A stretch of 6,103 bases of DNA from Acidobacteriota bacterium (GCA_022563115.1 JADFNY010000237.1:1-6103), one strand, 5' to 3'. Counted from the stretch's first letter, positions 1 to 6,080 are shown. Notes: generated by a model not told the origin, from the sequence alone. Translations and numbers: made by a program.

Positions 1-1034
1 CAGTCGAACTGCAGGCTTCCGGAGCGCTCGAGGATCGCCGCCCACCAATCCTGGTTGTCCACGTACCAGCGCACCGTCTGTTCCAAGCCGGCCTCGAAGG
101 CGACCTCGGGTTTCCACCCGAGCTCGGTCTCGATTCTGGCCGGGTTGATCAAGTAGCGACGATCATGGTTCGGACGATCCGCCACGTGCTCGATCCACTC
201 GCTAGGTACTTTGCCGAGCAGGCGGATGACCTGCGAGACGATGTCGAGGTTGGTGAGCTCGTTGCGAGCGCTGATGTCGTAGATGGGAAGCTTCGAAGGA
301 TCGGTCGCGGCCTCGGCCGGGATCTCACCGGCGGGAGCGTCGACCATGGCGAGAATCGCGCGGCAATGATCGCGTACGTGCAGCCAATCACGCTTCTGCA
401 ACCCGTCGCCGTAGAGCGGCGCCTTGAGACCGCGCATGACGTTGGTGATCACCAGCGGAATCAGCTTCTCGGGGAACTGACAGGCGCCGTAGTTGTTGGC
501 GCAGTGCGTCAACATGATGTCCATCTCGGGATACGTTTGCATGTAGGCGCGTACGAACATGTCGCCCGCCGCCTTGGCCGCGCTGTAGGGCGTCTTCGCG
601 TTCAGCGGGCTGGCTTCGTCGAACCACTCCCGAGACCCGTCGAGCTCGCCGTAGACTTCGATCGTCGAGATGTGGACGTGGCGCCGAACCGGGTTGCGGC
701 GCGAGACCTCGAGCAGATTCTGGCATCCGAGAGCGTTGGAGCGGGCGAAGTCCGAGGGCGTGACCACGGCGCGATCGTTGTGGCTCTCGGCGGCGAAGTT
801 GACCACGACCTCGGGCCGATGCTGTTGATACACCCGCGTCATCGCGTCGACATCGCAGATGTCCTCGACCTCGAGAGTTATGCGGTCGATGACCGCGTCG
901 AGGTTGGCACGATTGCTGGCGAAGCCGAGGTTGTCGACGACGACGACCTTCTCCTCAGGCCGCTCTTCGAGCAGCAAATACACGAAGTTAGAACCGATGA
1001 AGCCGCAGCCGCCGGCGACCAGAAACGTAGTCAT
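1..1034 (-). CDS. rfbB: dTDP-glucose 4,6-dehydratase-like SDR enzyme (3' end cut by window edge)
   Basis: This is an extended short-chain dehydrogenase/reductase of the RmlB/RfbB type. The family converts dTDP-glucose to dTDP-4-keto-6-deoxyglucose in the cytoplasm for rhamnose and other deoxysugars of surface polysaccharides. 344 residues are visible and the family is about 330-360 long, so only a few C-terminal residues are missing. Visible landmarks are the Rossmann NAD-binding motif GGCGFIGSN (residues 8-16), AAESHNDR (family AAESHVDR), the catalytic Tyr150 and Lys154 in YSAAK, the substrate-binding NNYGACQFPEKLIPL (180-194), YGDGLQKRDWLHVRDHCRA, and DRPNHDRRY near the C-terminus. One key position is odd: the usual Thr-Asp-Glu triad in STDEVYG reads Thr124-Ile125-Glu126, so the general-acid Asp is absent. 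The start is the ATG at 1034, which puts the Rossmann glycines at the usual distance; an in-frame GTG at 1043 is possible. No Shine-Dalgarno is seen. The family call is firm, but the exact sugar nucleotide is less sure because of Ile125. Confidence 0.87.
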   Translation of the reverse strand, partial: MTTFLVAGGCGFIGSNFVYLLLEERPEEKVVVVDNLGFASNRANLDAVIDRITLEVEDICDVDAMTRVYQQHRPEVVVNFAAESHNDRAVVTPSDFARSNALGCQNLLEVSRRNPVRRHVHISTIEVYGELDGSREWFDEASPLNAKTPYSAAKAAGDMFVRAYMQTYPEMDIMLTHCANNYGACQFPEKLIPLVITNVMRGLKAPLYGDGLQKRDWLHVRDHCRAILAMVDAPAGEIPAEAATDPSKLPIYDISARNELTNLDIVSQVIRLLGKVPSEWIEHVADRPNHDRRYLINPARIETELGWKPEVAFEAGLEQTVRWYVDNQDWWAAILERSGSLQFD

Positions 1035-1039
1035 GACGG

Positions 1040-1058
1040 ACACTAGTGTACCGTACGG
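1040..1058. promoter_or_regulatory. Two adjacent short palindromes just upstream of the dehydratase start
   Basis: ACACTAGTGT (1040-1049) and CCGTACGG (1051-1058) are both perfect palindromes, separated by one base and ending 5 bases before the dehydratase ATG. Read on the minus strand, the first overlaps TACACT, a 4/6 match to a -10 box. They could be a regulator site over the promoter of the leftward gene, but palindromes this short also arise by chance. No good -35 element lies at the right distance. Confidence 0.25.
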
Positions 1059-1093
1059 CCGATGAAAATCGTCGGAGCGATCGCGGTTGTCGC

Positions 1094-1132
1094 AGCCCTG
1101 GGCGTCGCCCCAGGGGCCTCGCACCCAGGGCT
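1094..1132 (+). repeat. Mutually exclusive hairpins in the divergent intergenic region
   Basis: AGCCCTGGG (1094-1102) is perfectly complementary to CCCAGGGCT (1124-1132), a 9-bp stem. Its CCCTGGG core (1096-1102) can instead pair with the nearer CCCAGGG (1109-1115), a 7-bp stem with a 6-base loop. The two pairings exclude each other. No T-run follows on either strand, so this is not a standard intrinsic terminator. It lies upstream of the predicted amidohydrolase promoter and so would not be in that transcript. Whether it functions is unknown. Confidence 0.35.
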
Positions 1133-1199
1133 CAAAACGCACTCTTCGCTACGCCCCAGCGAGCAGAATCCTCCTCGATGGGTCGCCGTCACGTCGCTG

Positions 1200-1228
1200 T
1201 TGTCGATTCCCGGACCCGACGGTAAAAT
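1200..1228 (+). promoter_or_regulatory. Candidate sigma70-type promoter for the amidohydrolase gene
   Basis: The -35 box TTGTCG (1200-1205, 4/6 to TTGACA) and the -10 box TAAAAT (1223-1228, 5/6 to TATAAT) are separated by an ideal 17 bp. Transcription would start near 1235 and give a short leader of about 30 bases that contains the Shine-Dalgarno. This is an A+T-rich spot in otherwise G+C-rich DNA, which adds weight. It is a sequence match only. Confidence 0.55.
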
Positions 1229-1255
1229 TTTGCCGGCTTCCAACTAACTCCCAAC

Positions 1256-1261
1256 GGGAGG
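1256..1261 (+). promoter_or_regulatory. Shine-Dalgarno of the amidohydrolase gene
   Basis: GGGAGG lies 4 bases before the ATG at 1266 and is strongly complementary to the 16S rRNA 3' end. It fixes the start codon. The encoded N-terminus is a signal peptide, as expected if this is the true start. Confidence 0.75.
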
Positions 1262-1265
1262 AAAC

Positions 1266-2843
1266 ATGCCCAATACCCGTGTCATCCTCACGATCTTCGT
1301 CCTCGGCCTGGTCGTCGCCTTGAGCCTGGCCTCGCTCTCTCCCGCCGCGTCGGCACCGCAGGGTCGCGGCGGCCGCAGCCCGGCGCCCACTCCCGAGCGC
1401 ACCGCCGACCAGGGCGTCGGCCCGTTCGGCACCATGGCCATCCGCGGCGTCATCGTGATCGACGGCACCGGCGGCCCGCCCCGTGGTCCGGTCAACGTCA
1501 TCGTTGAAGGAAATCGGATCGCCCGGGTCGGGGGCAACATTCCTCCCGACGTCGACTACGTCGTGGAGGCCGACGGCATGTACCTGATGCCGGGATTCGT
1601 CGACATGCACGTGCACGCCGGCGGCGCCCCCAAGAACCCACCGGTGTACGCCTACAAGCTGTGGATCGCCCACGGTGTGACCACCGTCCGCGGTGTCTCG
1701 CTCGGCGGCCGCGCCTGGACGCAGCGCGAGAAGGAGCGCAGCGCCCGCAACGAGATCATGGCGCCGCGCATCTTCGACTACCAGCGGCCCAACGCCGATA
1801 CGGTCGAGAACGCCCGCGCCTGGGTCCAGGAAGCCGCCATCGAAGGTATCGACGGCATGAAGATGGGCTCCTTCCGCCCCGAGATCATGGGCGCGCTGCT
1901 CGACGAGGCCGGCAAGGTCGGCCTCGGCTCGACCGCCCACCTCGCCCAGACCGGCGTCGCCCAGATGAACGCCATGGACGCCGCCCGCCTCGGCCTCGGC
2001 ACCGTCACCCACTACTACGGTCACTTCGAAGCCCTTTTGAAGGACTATGTCGTGCAGCCCTGGCCGGTCGACATGAACTACAACGACGAGGCCCACCGCT
2101 TCGGCCAGGTCGCCCGCCTATGGGACCAGATCCACGAGCCCGGCTCCGAGGAATGGTGGGCCTACCTCGAGGAGCACAAGGAGCTCGGCACCGTCTTCGA
2201 CCCGACGATGACGATCTACTCGGCCGGCCGCGACGTGGCGCGCTTCCGCAACGCCGACTGGCACGACCAGTACACCCTGCCCTCGCTGATGGACTTCTAC
2301 CAACCCAGCCGCGGCAGCCACGGATCGTACTGGTTCTACTGGACGACGCACGACGAGGTCGCCTGGCGCAACTTCTACATCCGCTGGATGCAGCTGATCA
2401 ACGACTACAAGAAGATCGGCGGCCGCGTCACCACCGGCTCGGACTCGGGCTTCATCTACCAGACCTATGGTTTCGGCTACATCAACGAGCTCGAGATGCT
2501 GCAGGAGGCCGGATTCCACCCGCTCGAGGTGATCATGGCGGCGACCATGAACGGCGCCCTCACCCTGCACGAGCCCAAGGGCATCCCGATCGAATTCGGC
2601 GTGGTGCGCAACGGCTTGCTCGCCGACATGGTGATCGTCGATGCCAACCCGCTGGAGAACTTCAAGGTTCTCTACGGCAACGGCGCCGTGAAGCTCGACG
2701 ACGAAACGGGCGTTGTCGGCCGCGTCGGCGGCGTTCGCTGGACGATCAAGGACGGCATCGTCTACGACGCCAAAGCCGTGATGGCGGAGGTTGCCGAGAT
2801 GGTCGAGGAGCAGAAAGCCGGGAGGATCACCGCCGGACGGTAG
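1266..2843 (+). CDS. Exported metal-dependent amidohydrolase, substrate unknown
   Basis: This 525-residue protein belongs to the amidohydrolase superfamily, in the branch with imidazolonepropionase- and prolidase-like enzymes, which hydrolyse C-N or related bonds with one or two metal ions in a TIM barrel. The N-terminus (1-30) is a Sec signal peptide: Arg5, a hydrophobic stretch at 6-24, then AASA before PQG. There is no lipobox, so it should be soluble in the periplasm or outside the cell. A Gly/Pro/Arg linker (31-55) leads to the small beta domain (IRGVIVIDGTG, 59-69). The expected metal ligands are present: His115 and His117 in GFVDMHVHAG, probable carboxylated Lys199, His225 (STAHLA), His249 (VTHYYG) and Asp393 (TTGSDSGF). 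The C-terminal FGVVRNGLLADMVIVDANPLE closes the beta domain in the way typical of the family. A tryptophan-rich segment (about 255-385) sits between the last His and the Asp and probably shapes the substrate pocket. It has its own promoter and runs divergently from the dehydratase. No gene follows it on the same strand. The superfamily is certain, but a specific reaction cannot be named. Confidence 0.92.
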   Translation: MPNTRVILTIFVLGLVVALSLASLSPAASAPQGRGGRSPAPTPERTADQGVGPFGTMAIRGVIVIDGTGGPPRGPVNVIVEGNRIARVGGNIPPDVDYVVEADGMYLMPGFVDMHVHAGGAPKNPPVYAYKLWIAHGVTTVRGVSLGGRAWTQREKERSARNEIMAPRIFDYQRPNADTVENARAWVQEAAIEGIDGMKMGSFRPEIMGALLDEAGKVGLGSTAHLAQTGVAQMNAMDAARLGLGTVTHYYGHFEALLKDYVVQPWPVDMNYNDEAHRFGQVARLWDQIHEPGSEEWWAYLEEHKELGTVFDPTMTIYSAGRDVARFRNADWHDQYTLPSLMDFYQPSRGSHGSYWFYWTTHDEVAWRNFYIRWMQLINDYKKIGGRVTTGSDSGFIYQTYGFGYINELEMLQEAGFHPLEVIMAATMNGALTLHEPKGIPIEFGVVRNGLLADMVIVDANPLENFKVLYGNGAVKLDDETGVVGRVGGVRWTIKDGIVYDAKAVMAEVAEMVEEQKAGRITAGR

Positions 2844-3199
2844 TGGAGCGAACCCTGCAGAATCAGACCTCGGGCTCCCCGGTAATCACGCCCTCGATCA
2901 GCGCCCCGTTCCCTCTGGAGACCGTTCGTGACCAAATCAAGACGGTTCATTCCATAGACAGACATCTCATGGCAATATGTGCTCGTCCACGTGCACCACT
3001 CGTACGCGATCCATGCCGATCGGGTCGCCGAGGTGCAGCGTCGGCCGTCGGGCCGTGATTGGGAACTGAAGATGGAGCCGCCGGTCAACCGAGTTTCAAG
3101 TACTCCAAAGTCGCAGCGCTGGGCATTGCCTCGACACCGTGGGGTTCCGAGATCCGGACGGGTTGTCGTTGCGGGCGCCGGCTTGCTGTCACTGCAGCG
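2844..3199. other. 356-base intergenic gap between converging genes, no supportable gene
   Basis: This gap lies between the stop codons of the amidohydrolase (plus) and the M56 peptidase (minus), where terminators would be expected. No stem followed by a T-run is visible on either strand. Small G+C stems occur, such as CGGCC paired with GGCCG around 3043-3057. An open frame from a GTG at 2979 to 3203 gives a 74-residue peptide starting VLVHVHHSYAIHADRVAEV. It lacks a Shine-Dalgarno, runs into the peptidase stop codon region and resembles no family I know. It may be chance or a gene remnant. Confidence 0.5.
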
Positions 3200-5548
3200 T
3201 TAGCCCGACCGCGAATCCCGCCTGGCGTTCCCGTTCAACCAGTCCAGGATGGGCTGCAACCAGGCACGCCCGCCGACGTCGAATGCCGTGGCCTCCCCAT
3301 CGATGAGCCACTCGAAGATCGTCTCGCCGTCTTCGCCGGCGAAGACGAGCAATCGGCGATGCACCCCATCGCCGGAGCGTTCATCGATCACCAGTTCGCC
3401 GCTTGCACCGACTTCAATCTCGTCCGCCGTCTCCCCGAGGGCCACCGCGCCACGCCGCATCGCCACGAACCGTGATCCGCCCTCGGACCAGGTATCCACC
3501 CGGTCGAAACGACGTAGCCGGTCACCGGCGAACGGCAACTCCAGGGCAAGCTCGAGCGGATCGATGGCCAGCGCGAAGGACTCGGCGGCCAGCTCCAGCG
3601 GCTCGATCGCCAGCTCCAGGGTCTCGAGGTCGAACGGCTCGAAGGTCATCGCGAAGGACTCAGCGGCCAGCTCCAGCGGCTCGATTGCCAGCTCCAGGGT
3701 TTCGAGGTCGAACCGCTCGATGGCCAGCGCGAAGGACTCAGCGGCCAGCTTCAGCGGCTCGATTGCCAGCTCCAGGGTCCCGAGGTCGAACCGCTCGATG
3801 GCCAGCGCGAAGGACTCGGCGGCCAGCTCCAGCGGCTCGATTGCCAGCTCCAGGGTCTCGAGGTCGAACGGCTCGAAGGCAAACTCGAAGGGCTCGAACA
3901 CCACCGGCGCGAGCTCGCCGCTGATCTCGGCGCGGCTCATGCTGACGAAGACATTCCCCCGTAGGCTACCCATCTCGGCCATGTGCTCGAAGATCTCGTC
4001 AGCCCATTGTCGGGCTTCGTCATCGAAGTCGGCCATGGCGCCGTCGACGGAGTAGGTGAGATCGAGGCCCCCGCCTCCGGATTGCCTGATCTCGAGCCGT
4101 CGCTGCATCTCGGTGAGCACGAGCCAGCCATCGGCGGCAAGCTCGACATCCGCCACGGTTGCCGCGATACGGATCGCCCCTTCCGCCTCGAGTCGGATCC
4201 GGCTGGAAGCGCCGCCGCGGCGGACACGGGCGCGCTGGGACCGCGCTTCGCTTGCCGGCGTGGTCGCCACCTCGGCTCGTGGAACCACCGCCCCCGCCGT
4301 CACCCTGGGGGGATCCGCCCGCGGAACCACAACACCCACCTGCACGCGGGGGGCGGCCGCCCGCTTGACGATCACGGCTACTTTCGGACGCCGCTTGTTC
4401 TGTTGGTCGGCCCGCTGGACGGCGTCGGGCTCCTGCGCGGATGCGGCCGGGTGAAGCGCGGCCAGGGGCAGCGCCACGCCGACGAACAGCACCAGCACCA
4501 CTGCTTTGCGGAAAGGACTCAATTTCTTACGCCTCTTGAGGGGATCGAGAATGGAGAGCAGACGGTGTTCGAGGTTGGAACGGCGCACGAACGCCAGGGT
4601 GCCGACAACACTGGGCCGCGGAGAGCGAAACTCGCGTGCGATAGCCACCAACGTTTCGGCGTAGTGATGCGGATTCGCGCCGGCAAGGATGACCACGTCA
4701 TCGCAGGCGCTCTCCTGCTCGCGCAACAAGCGCCCAGCGGAGACCCAGGCCAGGGGATGGAACCAGAAGACGCTGCAGGCAAGCTGCGCCAGCGATCGCG
4801 ACAGCGAGTCGTGTCGCTTGATGTGGGCGAGCTCGTGCAGGAGCACGGCGTTCAGGCGTCGTGTCGACCAGCCCTCGGCGGCGACCGGGAGAAAGAGCAC
4901 GGGACGTACGATGCCCCAGGTCATCGGTACGACCCGAGAGTCTCCGAGGAGCAGCCGGACGCGACGACGCAAACCGAGCGACCGGGCTGCGATGTCGCCT
5001 GCGTCGGCTATTCGGCCCCCGTCGACCGCCACCGCGCGCTGCGCCAGTCGCGCGCGCCGCACGAAACCGACCGCCAGCCAGCACAGCATGGCAACGGCGC
5101 CGCCGGCCCAAGCAAATGCCAACCAGAAGGACATGGGTGCAGGCACCACACTGTTAATAGACGATTCATCGCCGTTGGGCGCGGTTTCAGCCTCGCCAGT
5201 GGTGGATCCAGCGATATCTGATGCAGTGGCCCCGAACTCGGCGAACGCATCCGGCTGGGCCATGACCGACGAACCGGCATCAGCGAACGTCACCTGCCAC
5301 ACGGCCGGCGTGCCAGCGGCTGGGGCATCCGTCAGCAGATATGCTGGCAGCCAATCTCCTGCCCCCGCCGGCGACCACGCCGGCGTGGTCACAGCGAAAA
5401 AAGGCAGGAACAACAGAGCGGCAAGTCCACTCAGCCACACGAAGTGTCGCGTCGCGGCCGGACTACGCCGGACACCTGCGGCGACCCCCGCCACCGCAAT
5501 GAGCAGCAGCGTGGCCTTGATCGCCAGGGTGACGAACCACGTGGTCAT
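3200..5548 (-). CDS. BlaR1-type M56 membrane metallopeptidase with a repeat-bearing outer domain
   Basis: This is a 782-residue membrane zinc peptidase of the M56 (BlaR1/MecR1) family. Such proteins sense an outside signal and trigger cleavage of a partner BlaI-type repressor. Four hydrophobic helices are visible at about 5-25, 35-54, 140-162 and 347-366. The catalytic domain lies between helices 3 and 4, with zinc motif HELAH (238-242) inside VLLHELAHIKRHD. A second conserved motif, QESACDD, has Glu279 as the likely third ligand. The outer part (367-782) has a Pro/Arg-rich linker with a short PRV...VVPRA repeat, a domain at about 466-523, four near-identical 26-residue repeats (559-662), and a second copy of the first domain (about 708-771). 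No penicillin-binding motifs (SxxK, KTG) in the BlaR1 sensor arrangement are seen, so a beta-lactam ligand is unlikely. The ATG at 5546-5548 overlaps the repressor stop codon (ATGA), and AGGA lies 9 bases before it, indicating translational coupling. The M56 assignment is firm; the signal is unknown. Confidence 0.93.
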   Translation of the reverse strand: MTTWFVTLAIKATLLLIAVAGVAAGVRRSPAATRHFVWLSGLAALLFLPFFAVTTPAWSPAGAGDWLPAYLLTDAPAAGTPAVWQVTFADAGSSVMAQPDAFAEFGATASDIAGSTTGEAETAPNGDESSINSVVPAPMSFWLAFAWAGGAVAMLCWLAVGFVRRARLAQRAVAVDGGRIADAGDIAARSLGLRRRVRLLLGDSRVVPMTWGIVRPVLFLPVAAEGWSTRRLNAVLLHELAHIKRHDSLSRSLAQLACSVFWFHPLAWVSAGRLLREQESACDDVVILAGANPHHYAETLVAIAREFRSPRPSVVGTLAFVRRSNLEHRLLSILDPLKRRKKLSPFRKAVVLVLFVGVALPLAALHPAASAQEPDAVQRADQQNKRRPKVAVIVKRAAAPRVQVGVVVPRADPPRVTAGAVVPRAEVATTPASEARSQRARVRRGGASSRIRLEAEGAIRIAATVADVELAADGWLVLTEMQRRLEIRQSGGGGLDLTYSVDGAMADFDDEARQWADEIFEHMAEMGSLRGNVFVSMSRAEISGELAPVVFEPFEFAFEPFDLETLELAIEPLELAAESFALAIERFDLGTLELAIEPLKLAAESFALAIERFDLETLELAIEPLELAAESFAMTFEPFDLETLELAIEPLELAAESFALAIDPLELALELPFAGDRLRRFDRVDTWSEGGSRFVAMRRGAVALGETADEIEVGASGELVIDERSGDGVHRRLLVFAGEDGETIFEWLIDGEATAFDVGGRAWLQPILDWLNGNARRDSRSG
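3563..3874 (-). repeat. 78-bp tandem repeat, four copies, coding for 26-residue units
   Basis: Four head-to-tail copies of exactly 78 bp lie in frame within the M56 peptidase gene (residues 559-584, 585-610, 611-636, 637-662). The anchor GCGAAGGA recurs on the plus strand at 3573, 3651, 3729 and 3807. Units begin with E-P/R-F-D-L and end in AAESFALAI or a close variant. A degenerate half unit (DPLELALEL) follows, and FEPFEFA precedes. The outer copies resemble each other most, as do the two middle copies (for example GGCTCGAAGG against CGCTCGATGG at the unit end), with only a few differences within each pair. This pattern suggests recent duplication by unequal exchange or slippage. Copy number changes would keep the reading frame. 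Confidence 0.95.
4271..4351 (-). repeat. Short degenerate 42-bp repeat in the peptidase linker
   Basis: Residues 400-412 (PRVQVGVVVPRAD) and 414-426 (PRVTAGAVVPRAE) of the M56 peptidase are two copies of one motif at a 14-residue period. A more diverged third copy (PKVAVIVKRAAA, 388-399) precedes them. The segment is rich in Pro, Arg and Val and lies just outside the membrane after helix 4, so it is probably an extended spacer. Similarity is clear in protein and partial in DNA. Confidence 0.65.
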
Positions 5549-5940
5549 CGTTCAGAATCCTGTTGGCGCGCTCGGGAGATGAGCTCTTCGAGCCGGTCGA
5601 GCTCCTCGTCGGGCAGGTCGGTGTCGGCCATCTCGAGAATCGCGCTCACCGTGGCGGCCTGCGATCCGGAGAAGAAGGTCTCCACCAGGTGCTTCAGAGC
5701 CGATTCACCCGCTTGGTCGCGGGGCATCGTCGCCAGGTATACGTATTTCTTGCCGTCGTGTTCGTGACGGATGACTTTCTTGTCACGCAGCAGCCGCAAG
5801 GCGGAGCGAATGGCCGAGTAGGTCGCCTCTCCCTCGAGCTCCTCCTGGATGTCCCCGACCGTGGCGCGGCCGCGCCGGTGGATGACGTCCATGATCTGAC
5901 GCTCCCGGCGACTCAGGTCGAAGTGGAGTGGCTTGCTCAT
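5545..5940 (-). CDS. BlaI/MecI/CopY-family transcriptional repressor
   Basis: This 131-residue protein has the family's usual length and layout. The N-terminal winged helix (residues 8-70) opens with LSRRERQIMDVIHRRGRATVGDI. Its recognition helix runs through TYSAIRSALRLLRDKKVI (40-57), and the wing is HEHDGKKYVYLA (59-70). The C-terminal part (about 75-125) is the helical dimerisation region, which in BlaI/MecI contains the cleavage site; here it includes FFSGSQAATVSAIL. Family members bind inverted repeats as dimers and repress their own operon plus outside targets until proteolysis by the M56 partner. Its stop overlaps the peptidase start by 4 bases (ATGA), so the two are co-translated. 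The ATG at 5940 gives the normal N-terminus, although the leader has only a weak G-rich stretch rather than a clear Shine-Dalgarno. An inverted repeat 27 bases upstream is a likely autoregulatory site. The family is certain; the regulated targets are unknown. Confidence 0.95.
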   Translation of the reverse strand: MSKPLHFDLSRRERQIMDVIHRRGRATVGDIQEELEGEATYSAIRSALRLLRDKKVIRHEHDGKKYVYLATMPRDQAGESALKHLVETFFSGSQAATVSAILEMADTDLPDEELDRLEELISRARQQDSER

Positions 5941-5963
5941 GTGCGGGCCCCGAGGGAACCTGA

Positions 5964-6000
5964 TTGATATGGTGAAAAATCACCACATGCTCAAATAAGA
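5964..6000 (-). promoter_or_regulatory. Candidate operator and promoter region of the repressor-peptidase operon
   Basis: A perfect inverted repeat, TGGTGA-AAAA-TCACCA, occupies 5970-5985. It extends to 9-bp arms with one mismatch at 5967-5988. BlaI-family repressors bind dyads of this kind over their own promoters. On the minus strand, TTGAGC (5989-5994) and TATCAA (5964-5969) could be -35 and -10 boxes with a long 19-bp spacer that contains the dyad. An alternative pair is TTGCGG with TCTTAT (5995-6000) at 17 bp, which would put the dyad at the transcription start. Either arrangement fits repression. The dyad is certain; its use and the promoter boxes are inferred. Confidence 0.6.
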
Positions 6001-6080
6001 ACATATTCCCGTTCGCCCCGCAAGAGAGAATCACGCCGCCAGGCCAGCGGGGCCGGCCGGCCATCCGGGTTGTCGCTACT

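Noticed and set aside
165..1046. A 293-residue plus-strand open frame opposite the dehydratase
   Set aside because: It is the antisense shadow of the dehydratase, whose minus-strand frame carries continuous SDR motifs.
1062..1247. A 61-residue plus-strand open frame whose start, MKIVGAIAVVAALGVAPGAS, looks like a signal peptide
   Set aside because: It lacks a Shine-Dalgarno, and the rest is not protein-like. The promoter and hairpins of the region fall inside it. The resemblance to a signal peptide can come from Ala/Val-rich G+C-biased codons.
1149..2096. Long minus-strand and alternate-frame open reading frames across the amidohydrolase
   Set aside because: They are shadows caused by high G+C. 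They have low-complexity Arg/Val/Gly composition and no family motifs.
2979..3203. A small GTG-started frame in the convergent gap
   Set aside because: It has no Shine-Dalgarno and no recognisable family, and it ends overlapping the stop codon of the opposite gene. A remnant cannot be excluded, but it is not supportable as a gene.
3249..4055. A 268-residue plus-strand Ser/Arg-rich frame with a repeated SSGSIASSRVSRS pattern
   Set aside because: It is antisense to the 78-bp coding repeat. Because 78 is divisible by 3, every frame over the array stays repetitive and open. The minus-strand frame has the M56 protein, so this is an artefact.
3983..5221. A 412-residue plus-strand frame opposite the M56 catalytic domain
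   Set aside because: It is an antisense shadow with no recognisable domain. The HELAH and QESACDD motifs are on the other strand.
6051..6062. A GGCCGGCCGGCC palindromic run taken as a possible terminator or origin element
   Set aside because: It is self-complementary by simple repetition of GGCC in G+C-rich DNA. It has no T-run and no flanking arms that would form a convincing hairpin.
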